Assembly (NCBI GenBank): GCA_021820665.1
Contig: JAKADK010000026.1
Location: 1-35,184, forward strand
Reading direction: 5' to 3'
Source: Actinomycetes bacterium
GTDB lineage: Bacteria; Actinomycetota; Acidimicrobiia; Acidimicrobiales; RAAP-2
Length of the DNA: 35,184 bases
In this document: positions 7,460 to 18,409 of the stretch, piece by piece
Layout: the number at the start of each line of letters is the position of its first letter
How positions within the stretch are numbered: the first letter of the stretch is position 1
The notes under the pieces: generated by a model
Told to the model about the DNA's origin: nothing
Database searches by the model: none
Seen by the model: only the letters and a program-made list of their open reading frames with translations
Translations under genes and position numbers: made by a program

Positions 7460-8560
7460 TCAAATGTCGAGACGGGGCGATTCCACGGACAGGGCATTGA
7501 GGACATCGGCGAGCAGTTCGGGGTCGTGGGCACGCCCGTTGGGTCGGGCGAGGGCGGTCTCGATGGCCCGGTGCCGAAGTGGGCCGCGGTCGATGGTGCG
7601 GCCGTCGTAGACGACCACGTCGACCGGGACCCCGTGATCGGCCAGCGCGTCCAGATGCCGAGCTACGTCGTAGCCCTCCGTCTCCGGAACCTGTTCACGG
7701 AGGTTGGACACGTAGACCTTCGTCGCCCTGGACGAACGGATGGCCGTCGCGACCTCTGGGACGGCGGTCGCCGCCAGCACGCTCGTGTAGAGGGACCCGG
7801 GTCCGATGACGATCTGGTCGGCGGCAGCGAGCGCCTCCAGCGCACAACGGGGTGCGGGGGGCGCCGGCGGCACCAGCGACACCCTGGCGATGGACCGGCT
7901 TGCCATCACCGCCACCTGGCCCTCGACCACTCCACCGGACGTGTCGGCGCGCAGGACGACGCACGCGGTGGTGGTGGGCAGGACCCTGCCGCGGACGCCG
8001 AGCAGGCGTCCTGCCTCGTCCAAGCCCGCGATCGGGTCACCTGCCGCCTGCATCAACCCCACGAGGACGAGGTTGCCGAGCGCGTGCCCGTCGAGATCCC
8101 GTGGCCCGGCGCCCTCCCTGCCACCATCGGCCAGGTCGCCCCCCCCGGCCGCACCGCCCGACGGCCCGGGCCCCGTACCACCCGCGTCCACCGGTCCGGC
8201 CGCGCCGTCGTCTGCCGGCCCCGCCAGGCCATCCGCTCCGAACCGCTGGGCGAAGGCCGCCGCCAGCAGCGACCCCGGCTCCGCCAGGGCAACGAGGCAC
8301 TTGCGGAGGTCCCCCGGCGGCACGACGCCGAGCTGCCGGCGGAGCCGACCCGACGACCCGCCGTCGTCGGCCACCGACACCAGCGCCGTCACCGTGCCGG
8401 CGTACCGGCGGACCGCCCGCAACGTGGCTGCCAAGCCGTGGCCCCCACCGACGGCCACCACGCGGGGCCGACGATCCGGCCCGGGCGGCTCGGTCGGCGC
8501 TCCCCGGTGCGACGCCTCGACGAACGGACGGGCGGTGGCGTGGCCCGGCGTGCCGGTCAT
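7460..8560 (-). CDS. yvcK: YvcK/CofD-like gluconeogenesis factor
   Basis: This 366-aa protein belongs to the YvcK family, cytoplasmic UDP-sugar-binding regulators needed for growth on gluconeogenic carbon and for cell-wall homeostasis. The N-terminal VVAVGGGHGLAATLRAVR (about 34-51) and SVADDGGSSGRLRR motif are diagnostic, as are GDLRKCLVAL and GHALGNLVLVGL. An insertion of about 40 residues rich in Gly, Pro, Ala and Asp lies between the FGADGL segment and GHALGNL. It is probably a disordered loop. The start overlaps the rapZ stop by 4 nt. Location between rapZ and gap is the standard actinobacterial context. Confidence 0.93.
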   Translation of the reverse strand: MTGTPGHATARPFVEASHRGAPTEPPGPDRRPRVVAVGGGHGLAATLRAVRRYAGTVTALVSVADDGGSSGRLRRQLGVVPPGDLRKCLVALAEPGSLLAAAFAQRFGADGLAGPADDGAAGPVDAGGTGPGPSGGAAGGGDLADGGREGAGPRDLDGHALGNLVLVGLMQAAGDPIAGLDEAGRLLGVRGRVLPTTTACVVLRADTSGGVVEGQVAVMASRSIARVSLVPPAPPAPRCALEALAAADQIVIGPGSLYTSVLAATAVPEVATAIRSSRATKVYVSNLREQVPETEGYDVARHLDALADHGVPVDVVVYDGRTIDRGPLRHRAIETALARPNGRAHDPELLADVLNALSVESPRLDI

Positions 8561-9411
8561 CGGTCGATGTCCCGGTGGAACACCGCCGTGCCGAGCGACT
8601 GCTCCTCCAGACGTCGCGCCAGCTCTTCGGCCAAGGCCACCGAGCGGTGCCGACCGCCGGTGCAGCCCATGGCGATGGTGAGGTACGACTTCCCCTCTCG
8701 ACGGTAGGCCGGAAGGAGCATGTCGAGCATCTCCATCAGCCGGTCCAGGAACCCCGCCGTCTCGGCGCGGTCGAGGACGTAGTCCCGCACCGGGGCATCG
8801 AGCCCGCTCAGCGGACGGAGCTCCTCCTCCCAGTAGGGATTGGGGAGGAACCGGCAGTCGAACATCAGGTCGACGTCGAGCGGGACACCGTACTTGAAGC
8901 CGAAGGAGACGACAGACGTCCGCATGGCCGCGTTCGGCCCATCGTCGCCGAACGCCTCGATCAGCCGGGTGCGAAGCTGGTTGGCGTTGAGCTCTCCCGT
9001 GTCGATCACCAGGTCGGCGCGGTCCCGAAGCGGTTCGAGCAAGCGTCGTTCGTCGGCGATCGACTCCTCGACACCGCGGGCCGCCAGCGGGTGGCGCCGG
9101 CGGGTTCCCTCGAACCGACGGACGAGGACCTCGTCAGGGGCGTCGAGGAACAGGACTCGGACTCGGTGGTGCTCCGTGGCCAGTGCCTCGATGGCCGGCA
9201 GCACGTCGTCGAGGCCCTCGCCACCGCCCCGGCCCACGACGAAGGCCACGCGCTGGGTCTCCGAGCCGGTCCCGCCGGCCAGTTCCGCCACCTTCCCGAT
9301 CAGGGAAGAGGGAATGTTGTCGATCACGAACCACCCGAGGTCCTCCAGCGTGGCGCCCGCGGTCGAGCGTCCTGCGCCCGACATGCCGGTCACGACGACG
9401 TACTCGCTCAT
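8557..9411 (-). CDS. rapZ: RapZ-family P-loop nucleotide-binding protein
   Basis: This 284-aa protein is of the RapZ/YvcJ family. In E. coli RapZ is an RNA-binding adaptor controlling glucosamine-6-phosphate synthase. In Actinobacteria the role is less clear. The Walker A-like motif is GMSGAGRST (9-17), with Arg where classical P-loops have Lys, a substitution usual in actinobacterial members. Further motifs are DLGWFVIDNIP, VLFLDAPDEVLVRRFEGTRRRHPL, the conserved SFGFKYGVP, DVDLMFDCRFLPNP and IAMGCTGGRHRSV. The frame is open far upstream, but homology begins at ATG 9411, which overlaps the uvrC stop by 4 nt (ATGA). Confidence 0.95.
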   Translation of the reverse strand: MSEYVVVTGMSGAGRSTAGATLEDLGWFVIDNIPSSLIGKVAELAGGTGSETQRVAFVVGRGGGEGLDDVLPAIEALATEHHRVRVLFLDAPDEVLVRRFEGTRRRHPLAARGVEESIADERRLLEPLRDRADLVIDTGELNANQLRTRLIEAFGDDGPNAAMRTSVVSFGFKYGVPLDVDLMFDCRFLPNPYWEEELRPLSGLDAPVRDYVLDRAETAGFLDRLMEMLDMLLPAYRREGKSYLTIAMGCTGGRHRSVALAEELARRLEEQSLGTAVFHRDIDR

Positions 9412-11456
9412 CGCCCCGCTCCCACCGGAGCGGCCGGCCGAGGAGCCGCCGCCGAGGGGTCGTGCAGGTGCTCGTAGACCATGTCCCCCACGGCATCGGG
9501 GAGCCAGCTGAGCTGGCGCAGGTCGGCCCGGGTGGCGGCCCGAAGCCCCTGGAGGCCCCCGAGCTCCTCGATCAGCCGGGCCCGGCGCTTCGGCCCGAGG
9601 CCCACGACGCCGTCCAGGGCACCGGCGGTCATCCGCTTCCCCCGGAGCGTCCGGTGGTAGGCGATGGCAAACCGGTGCGCTTCGTCCCGTACCCGTTGGA
9701 GCAGGTAGAGCGCTTCGGCCTGCCGGGGAAGACGGATGGGTTCCGAGCTGCCGGGCACGAACACCTCCTCGTAGGACTTCGCCAGTGACGCTACCGGGAT
9801 GTCGCCCGCCAAGCCGAGCCGGTCGAGCACCCGCATCCCCACGTGGAGCTGCCCGAGACCACCGTCGAGGAGCAGGAGCTTGGGTGGGTAGGCGAACCGC
9901 CGCCGCGGTGCGCCGCTCCGGCCGGTGGTCACTCGATGTCCATCTCCATCTCGATCCGAGCACGGCGTTGCCGTTCCGCTCAAAGACAGCTGGCCCGGAG
10001 ACAGCTGGCCCGGAGACAGCTCCGCCCCATCCCCGACGGCGGGGTCGGTGGCGCGGGCCCCGGTCGCCGCCACCTGTCGTTCAGCCAGAAGGGCAGTGAG
10101 CCGGCGGGTCAGGACCTCTTCCATGGCGGCGTAGTCGTCGTTCCCGGGAACGGTCGCGACGCTGAACCGCCGGTACTCGCTCTTCTTCGGTAAACCGTCC
10201 TCGAAGACGACCATCGACCCCACGTAGTCGGTGCCCTGGAGGTGGCTCATGTCGTAGCACTCGATCCGCAGTGGGGGTTCGGGCAGGTGCAGCTCCCGCT
10301 GGAGGGACTCGAGCGCACGAGCCCGGCTGTTGTGGTCGGCGGCGCGGGCCAACCGGTGGCGGGCAAATGCCTCCTCCGCGTTGCGGGCGACCGTGTCGAG
10401 GAGCGCTCGCTTGGGACCGCGCACCGGCACCCGCACGGTGACGGGCCTCCCCCGTCGCTCCGACAGGTAGGCGACAACACTCTCCTGGTCGTCGGGCAGG
10501 ATCTCCACCAGGACCTGGGGCGGCACGCCGGAGACAGCGTCGGCGTAGACGTCGACGAGCACGCGGGCGACCAGGCCGCCGGGGGTGAGCTCCTCTGCTT
10601 TGTCGACGTGGAGCGAGGAGCGGCCGACCACGGCACCGGCCCGCACGTGGAACACCTGGACGGCAGCTTCGAGGTCGTCGCCGGCGATGGCGAGCAGGTC
10701 GAGGTCCTCGGGACGGTCCAGCTCCATCTGCCGCACGGCGTCGGCCTGGGCCACGGCGGCGAGCTGGTCACGGATGCGTGACGCCCGCTCGAAGTCGAGC
10801 GCTCCCGCTGCCGCGTGCATCTCGGACGTCAAGCTCCGGGTGAGCGCCCCCGTCTCCCCGCCGAAGAAGGCGGCCAGGTCACGGACCATCCGGTCGTAGG
10901 TGCCGTGGTCCACTGCTCCGACACACGGGCCTGAGCACCGCTCGATGTGGAACAAGAGGCAGGGACGGCCCAGCCGCTCGTGACGGGCGAGCTTGCCGTC
11001 GCTGCAGGTCCGCACCGGGAAGGACCGAAGCAGCAGGTCGAGCGTTCCCCGGATCGCCCCCGCGTTCGGGTACGGGCCGAAGTAGCGAACCCCCGCGTGC
11101 TTGCGTCCCCGCACCACGGCCGGCCGGGGCCACGCGTCGCCCACGGTGAGCGCCAGCAGGGGGTAGCTCTTGTCGTCCTTGAGCCGGACGTTGTAGCGGG
11201 GTTGGTGGCGCCGGATGAGATTGTGCTCCAAGAGGAGCGCCTCCGCCTCGGAACCCACCACCATCCATTCCACGTGGTCGGCGGCTTCCAGCATCTGGAC
11301 CGTCCGGGGCGCCAGACCACCGGGATCCTGGAAGTACGACCCGAGGCGGCTCCGGAGGGACTTCGCCTTGCCGACGTACACCACCCGCCCCTCGGCATCG
11401 ACGAACTGGTACGAGCCCGGTGAGTCGGGGATCGAACCTGGTTCCGGTCGCGTCAC
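9408..11456 (-). CDS. uvrC: Excinuclease ABC subunit C
   Basis: This 682-aa UvrC is the dual-incision nuclease of nucleotide excision repair, working after UvrA-UvrB damage recognition. It has an N-terminal GIY-YIG nuclease domain (PGSYQF ... VVYVGKAKSLRSRL), a cysteine-rich region around CLLFHIERCSGPC, the UvrB-interacting UVR motif (FERASRIRDQLAAV), the RNase H-like nuclease domain (IECYDMSHLQGTDYVGSMVVF ... LLLDGGLGQL) and a C-terminal helix-hairpin-helix region. A nonconserved, low-complexity insert with tandem LSPGQ units precedes LLLDGG. The GTG at 11456 was chosen where homology begins. GTG 11459 is equally possible, and no strong ribosome binding site decides it. Confidence 0.95.
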   Translation of the reverse strand: MTRPEPGSIPDSPGSYQFVDAEGRVVYVGKAKSLRSRLGSYFQDPGGLAPRTVQMLEAADHVEWMVVGSEAEALLLEHNLIRRHQPRYNVRLKDDKSYPLLALTVGDAWPRPAVVRGRKHAGVRYFGPYPNAGAIRGTLDLLLRSFPVRTCSDGKLARHERLGRPCLLFHIERCSGPCVGAVDHGTYDRMVRDLAAFFGGETGALTRSLTSEMHAAAGALDFERASRIRDQLAAVAQADAVRQMELDRPEDLDLLAIAGDDLEAAVQVFHVRAGAVVGRSSLHVDKAEELTPGGLVARVLVDVYADAVSGVPPQVLVEILPDDQESVVAYLSERRGRPVTVRVPVRGPKRALLDTVARNAEEAFARHRLARAADHNSRARALESLQRELHLPEPPLRIECYDMSHLQGTDYVGSMVVFEDGLPKKSEYRRFSVATVPGNDDYAAMEEVLTRRLTALLAERQVAATGARATDPAVGDGAELSPGQLSPGQLSLSGTATPCSDRDGDGHRVTTGRSGAPRRRFAYPPKLLLLDGGLGQLHVGMRVLDRLGLAGDIPVASLAKSYEEVFVPGSSEPIRLPRQAEALYLLQRVRDEAHRFAIAYHRTLRGKRMTAGALDGVVGLGPKRRARLIEELGGLQGLRAATRADLRQLSWLPDAVGDMVYEHLHDPSAAAPRPAAPVGAGR
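9983..10023. repeat. 15-bp in-frame tandem repeat inside uvrC
   Basis: The unit ACAGCTGGCCCGGAG occurs twice in a row, followed by a partial third copy. The 15-bp period keeps the uvrC frame and encodes LSPGQ repeats on the minus strand. It lies in the nonconserved insert between the two UvrC catalytic halves. Confidence 0.8.
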
Positions 11457-11530
11457 CACTCGACCAGTGTGCCGCAGGGAGGGCGACCGCCCGACGCGAC
11501 GACCCACGCTTCTCGGAGGGAGGTCGGTAC

Positions 11531-11553
11531 GCCCGGTCCAGCCGGGACCGGGC
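11531..11553. repeat. Perfect 9-bp inverted repeat in the divergent uvrC upstream region
   Basis: GCCCGGTCC (11531-11539) pairs perfectly with GGACCGGGC (11545-11553) across a 5-nt loop. It lies between uvrC (leftward) and the decayed monooxygenase gene (rightward). It has no T-run, so it is not a standard intrinsic terminator. It could be an operator, a leader hairpin or chance in high-GC DNA. Confidence 0.45.
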
Positions 11554-11634
11554 CCTCCTGGTCAATGGCCCCGAGCGCGGGCCGCGTCGTTCTGGGGCAG
11601 GCCCACGCCTGGATCGCGAGAGGGGCACGACGCT

Positions 11635-12471
11635 GTGCTGGAGGTCAACGGGATGGTGGGCACGAGGGACGCGTCCGAGATCAAGGGCCGGTTGGTGAAT
11701 GGACCGGTCGTCGACTGGACGGACGGGCCAGTCGCCGACGCCGCCTACCTCTCCGAGATCACCCGGGCGCACGAGGCCGCGTTCGTCCGCGTTCTGGTCG
11801 GCTCCGGGTCGGTCGGACCGGAGGGTGGGGCCGGCCGCGCCGCCACCCGCGTCATCACCGGAGGCGACGAGCAGGACCAGCGCCGCGAGGATGACTTCGT
11901 CCGCCACGACGATCGCGACGGGCGCACAAGGGAGGCATTGGCGCTCGCCGGGCGCTACGGTCGCACCATGCGCTACAGCATCTCCGTGCGCCCGATCACC
12001 GCCCCGGCCGAGTCACGGGCGCGGGAGCGGGCCGCATGGATCGCCGACGTGGCGACACGTCGGATCGGCGAGGCTCGCCAGGCGCGGACCACGGGATCGG
12101 TCACCGGTGGGCTCGGCGGGTACGGCGCCACGACCTCTGCCATCGAGCGGGACGCTGCCGTCACCACGTCGACCGGGCGCCGTCGGCTGATCGGGCTGGC
12201 GGCGAGCGGCGAGGTCCACGACGAGCGCCTCTGGACACGTATCGCCGGGCTGACCGGAGGAGCGGGAAACTCCACGGCCCTGGTCGGCACGCCCGACCAG
12301 GCGGCCGAGGCGATGCTCCGCTACTGCGATCTCGGAGTCACCACGCTGCTCCTGCGGGGGTTCGACCCCGTCGCCGACGCCGTGGCGTTCGGCGAAGAGC
12401 TCCTCCCCCGGCTCCGAGCCGGCACCCGGCGACGCAGTAGCTCCCGACCCGACGTGAGCGTCGGCTCCTGA
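11635..12471 (+). pseudogene. Decayed SsuD-like flavin-dependent monooxygenase (internal deletions)
   Basis: The frame is open and encodes 278 aa from GTG 11635, which has GAGAGGGG upstream, but the product looks like a shrunken LLM-class (alkanesulfonate monooxygenase SsuD-like) enzyme, normally about 370 aa. Recognisable pieces are an N-terminus with GMVGTRDASE, the ARAHE-like segment ITRAHEAAF then RVLVGSGS, a middle piece RVITGGDEQDQRREDDFVRHDDR, and the C-terminus AGNSTALVGTPDQAAEAMLRYCDLGVTTLLLRGFD. Two stretches of the barrel are absent, near residues 64-71 and 100-106, so FMN and substrate binding are likely lost. Both gaps keep the frame. ATG 11653 with GGAGG upstream is an alternative start. 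The family call is from memory of its motifs. Confidence 0.75.
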
Positions 12472-12509
12472 CCTCCCCGGCCCCCACGGCAGACGTCCTC
12501 CGGCGCGTC

Positions 12510-14012
12510 GTGGCCGAGGCGGCTCGGCGTCCCGACGGGGTGGCGGTCAGCGACGGCGAGGCGACCTACCCCCGCGGCGCCATCGTGGAGGAGATCGGCG
12601 CCATCGCCGGGGGACTCGTGACGGCAGGTGTCGGCCCCGGTGATCGGGTCGCGCTCGCGCTCCCCAACTCGGCCGACTTCGTGGTGACCGCCCTGGCCTG
12701 CCTGTGGGTCGGTGCCGTCTTCGTCCCCGTTGCCGCCGGCGACCCGGCGGCGCGGGTGGCCCACGTCCTGTCCGACTGCGTGCCGGCGGTCGTCGTCGTA
12801 ACCAACCCCCCGCCCCTCGGGGTGGCCGAGGCTCTCCCGGCCCTCGTCGGCTCCGTGCCTGTCACCACCGTGGCCGCGCTCCGTGCGGCGAGGGGAACCC
12901 GCCCCGACCCGGTCGATCCGACCGGCCTGGCGGCGTACGCCGTCTACACGTCGGGGACGACCGGCGCCCCCAAAGGGGTCGTGATCGGCCGGGCCGCCTT
13001 CGCCGCCGCCGTGGCGTCGACGGCCAGCGCCGTCGGGATCACGGGCGACACCCGGGCCCTCTGCGTCTCACCGGTGCACTTCGACGGCTCGTTCGCCACC
13101 ATCTTCCCCACCGTGGCGAGCGGCGGGACGTTGGTGATCCCCAAGAGCGCCGGGCCGCTGTTCCCCCGGCGGTTCGTCCGGACCGTCGTCTCCGAGGAGA
13201 TCACGCTCACCGGGTTCTCCCCGAGCTACCTCCGCCTCCTGCTGGCCGGTCCCGATCTCCCGCGGTTGGCCGACACGTCGCTCAAGGTGGTCGCCCTCGG
13301 CGGCGAGGCGTGCTCGGCTGCCGAGATCGACGCCCTCTGGCGCGCCGTGCCCGGTGTCCGCGTGCTCAACCGCTACGGCCCGACCGAGACCACCATCGCC
13401 GTCAGCCACTTCGAGGTGCCTCGGGACCTCGTCCGGTCCGGCGCACCCGTTCCGCTGGGCATGCCCCACCCGGGGGTGACGTTCCACCTGGTCGATGACG
13501 ACGGAAGCCTCGTGACCGAGCCCGGCGCTCCGGGCGAGCTGTGCATCGGGGGGTGCCAGCTCATGGACGGCTACTGGGGTGACCCGGCGTTGACCGCCGC
13601 CGTCCTGGACGAGGATCTCGTTCCCGGGGAGGTGGTGTACCACACGGGGGACACGGTCTACCGGACCGAGGACGGGAACTACGTCTACGTTGAGCGCCGG
13701 GACCGCGTGATGAAGCGCGGCGGCGTCCGGATCTCTCTCCTGGAGATGGGGGAGGCGGTGCGTCGTGCCGAGGGCGTCCGGGCCGCCGTGTGTGCCGCCT
13801 ACACCGGTGCAGACGGACAACCGGGCATCGCCGCGTTCGTGGTGACCGACCGCGCCGTCACCGCCGCCGACGTCCGGCGTAACGTCGCCCGCCGGCTTCC
13901 GGCATCCATGCTTCCCGACACCGTCATCACCGTCGACCACCTTCCCGTCGGGTCCACCGGCAAGGTCGACGAGCAGGTACTTCTCTCCAACGCTGGCCTG
14001 AGCCGGGCCTGA
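12510..14012 (+). CDS. Free-standing NRPS-type amino-acid adenylation enzyme
   Basis: This 500-aa AMP-binding protein would activate a carboxylic acid, most likely an amino acid, as its adenylate. Core motifs are A3 YTSGTTGAPKG (146-156), A4 HFDGSF with Asp192 at the position that binds the substrate amino group in amino-acid domains, A5 LNRYGPTETT (286-295), A7 YHTGD (377-381), a divergent A8 (RRDRVMKRGGVRIS) and A10 GSTGKVD with the catalytic lysine near 486. There is no carrier, condensation or thioesterase domain here or next door. The frame opens at 12441 and GTG 12510 is the first ordinary start, but family homology begins slightly earlier. The true start is therefore uncertain. Confidence 0.85.
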   Translation: MAEAARRPDGVAVSDGEATYPRGAIVEEIGAIAGGLVTAGVGPGDRVALALPNSADFVVTALACLWVGAVFVPVAAGDPAARVAHVLSDCVPAVVVVTNPPPLGVAEALPALVGSVPVTTVAALRAARGTRPDPVDPTGLAAYAVYTSGTTGAPKGVVIGRAAFAAAVASTASAVGITGDTRALCVSPVHFDGSFATIFPTVASGGTLVIPKSAGPLFPRRFVRTVVSEEITLTGFSPSYLRLLLAGPDLPRLADTSLKVVALGGEACSAAEIDALWRAVPGVRVLNRYGPTETTIAVSHFEVPRDLVRSGAPVPLGMPHPGVTFHLVDDDGSLVTEPGAPGELCIGGCQLMDGYWGDPALTAAVLDEDLVPGEVVYHTGDTVYRTEDGNYVYVERRDRVMKRGGVRISLLEMGEAVRRAEGVRAAVCAAYTGADGQPGIAAFVVTDRAVTAADVRRNVARRLPASMLPDTVITVDHLPVGSTGKVDEQVLLSNAGLSRA

Positions 14013-14211
14013 GCGGAAGCCCACGTGGCGGGCGGGAGACGGGCGGTGTGGTGGCGGAGAAGGGGCGGAGCGAGCCCAGCCACTACACTGGGCCCACACC
14101 GGCCTGGCTTCCGGTGACATATCGCTCCACGACCGACATCCCCGCGGAAGGGCGACCAGGCTGTCCCCGCCGGTCACCGTTGGAGCGCCTCCAGAAGGGG
14201 GTCTCGACCTC
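14013..14211. other. Intergenic region upstream of nadA
   Basis: About 200 nt with no supported gene. It should carry the nadA promoter, since nadA is well separated from the adenylation gene. A TACACT hexamer at 14084-14089 resembles a -10 element but lacks a convincing -35. A purine-rich AGAAGGGGG run about 10-18 nt upstream of ATG 14212 is the likely ribosome binding site. No riboswitch structure was recognised. Confidence 0.4.
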
Positions 14212-15324
14212 ATGCTCCGATTGCAACGTGCGCTGCCTGAACGGTACGCGTCAGCCGACCAGGACGACCTGGCCCAGTGGATCGCCGCCGCCAAAGCCGA
14301 GCTCGGATCCCAGGTGTGCATCCTCGGCCACCACTACCAGCGGGACGAGGTGATGCGGTGGGCCGATGCCCGGGGCGACTCCTTTGCCCTGTCCCGGATC
14401 GCCGCCGACCGCCACGACGCCGCGTACATCGTGTTCTGCGGTGTCCATTTCATGGCCGAGTCGGCCGACATCCTCACCGCCGACCACCAGCAGGTCATCC
14501 TCCCGGACCTGAACGCCGGCTGCTCCATGGCCGACATGGCGGACCTCGACGCCGTCGAGGAGGCGTGGGAAGACCTCGGGGGCGTGGTCGACGTCGAGCG
14601 GGTGGTCCCCGTCACCTACATGAACTCGTCGGCTTCGCTGAAGGCGTTCGTCGGACGCCACGGCGGCGCCGTGTGCACGTCCTCGAACGCCCGGGCCGTG
14701 CTCTCCTGGGCGCTCGGGCACGGAGGCGCGCCCGCCCGGGGAGACCAGGTGCTCTTCTTCCCCGACCAGCACCTGGGCCGGAACACCGGGTTCATGCTGG
14801 GCTATACGGAGGCCGACATGGCGGTATGGGACCCCCGTCAAGAAAGCGGTGGACTCGACGACGGCGCAATGAAGGGCTCCACGCTGCTCCTATGGAAGGG
14901 GCACTGCTCCGTCCACCAGCGGTTCCGACCCGAGCACGTCGACGCCTTCCGGGCCGAGCATCCCGACGGGCTCGTGCTCGTCCACCCAGAGTGCGCCCAC
15001 GACGTGGTGGAACGGGCCGATCAGGTCGGCTCGACCGATGCCATCATCCGTGCCGTGTCGGAGGCCCCGGCCGGGGCTGTCATCGGAGTGGCGACGGAGA
15101 TCCATCTGGTCCACCGCCTGGCGGCGGAGACCCCGGGGAAGACGGTGATGTCGCTGGACCCGCTGGTGTGCCCGTGCTCCACCATGTTCCGGATCGACGC
15201 CCCCCACCTGGCATGGGTCCTCGAACGCCTGGTCGCCGGTGAGGTTGTCAATCGGATCACCGTCGACCCCGAGACCGCCCGGTGGGCGAAGGTGGCGCTG
15301 GAGCGCATGCTGGCGACCGTCTGA
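14212..15324 (+). CDS. nadA: Quinolinate synthase
   Basis: This 370-aa enzyme condenses iminoaspartate with dihydroxyacetone phosphate to quinolinate in de novo NAD synthesis. The three cluster-binding cysteines expected for the [4Fe-4S] centre are visible: Cys104 in NAGCSMADMAD, Cys232 in KGHCSVHQRF, and Cys320 or Cys322 in LVCPCSTMF. Other family blocks are GHHYQRDEV, FCGVHFMAESADIL, VTYMNSSASLKAF, FFPDQHLGRNTG and HPEC near 258-261. The partners nadB and nadC are not in the window. The stop codon lies inside an 8-bp tandem repeat that supplies the last codons. Confidence 0.96.
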   Translation: MLRLQRALPERYASADQDDLAQWIAAAKAELGSQVCILGHHYQRDEVMRWADARGDSFALSRIAADRHDAAYIVFCGVHFMAESADILTADHQQVILPDLNAGCSMADMADLDAVEEAWEDLGGVVDVERVVPVTYMNSSASLKAFVGRHGGAVCTSSNARAVLSWALGHGGAPARGDQVLFFPDQHLGRNTGFMLGYTEADMAVWDPRQESGGLDDGAMKGSTLLLWKGHCSVHQRFRPEHVDAFRAEHPDGLVLVHPECAHDVVERADQVGSTDAIIRAVSEAPAGAVIGVATEIHLVHRLAAETPGKTVMSLDPLVCPCSTMFRIDAPHLAWVLERLVAGEVVNRITVDPETARWAKVALERMLATV

Positions 15325-15354
15325 CCGTCTGACCGTCTGACCGTCTGACCGTCT
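15315..15354. repeat. Five perfect copies of an 8-bp tandem repeat at the nadA stop codon
   Basis: GACCGTCT is repeated five times without error. The first copy is coding, the nadA stop codon TGA straddles copies one and two (15322-15324), and the remainder is downstream. A change in copy number would leave the NadA protein unchanged, because the same stop codon is regenerated. Confidence 0.95.
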
Positions 15355-15394
15355 GATCGGCGGCGGCGGAAGCCCGACGGCCACACGGGCCGAA

Positions 15395-15412
15395 CGGGGC
15401 GGCATGGCCCCG
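15395..15412. terminator. Possible bidirectional hairpin between nadA and uvrA
   Basis: CGGGGC (15395-15400) pairs with GCCCCG (15407-15412) across a 6-nt loop in the short space between the converging nadA and uvrA genes. No T-run follows on either strand, so this would be a weak or factor-assisted terminator. High GC makes chance stems common. Confidence 0.3.
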
Positions 15413-15417
15413 CCGCC

Positions 15418-18354
<2,937 letters not shown>

Positions 18355-18409
18355 CGTGCCGAGGATACCGGCGGGCGGGCCCGTCCCACCCCGGGTCGGC
18401 CGGGGTCCG

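Noticed and set aside
6776..8707. Very long open frames on the strand opposite gap and yvcK
   Set aside because: They are shadows created by high GC and codon bias, with no family motifs, and the opposite-strand genes are certain.
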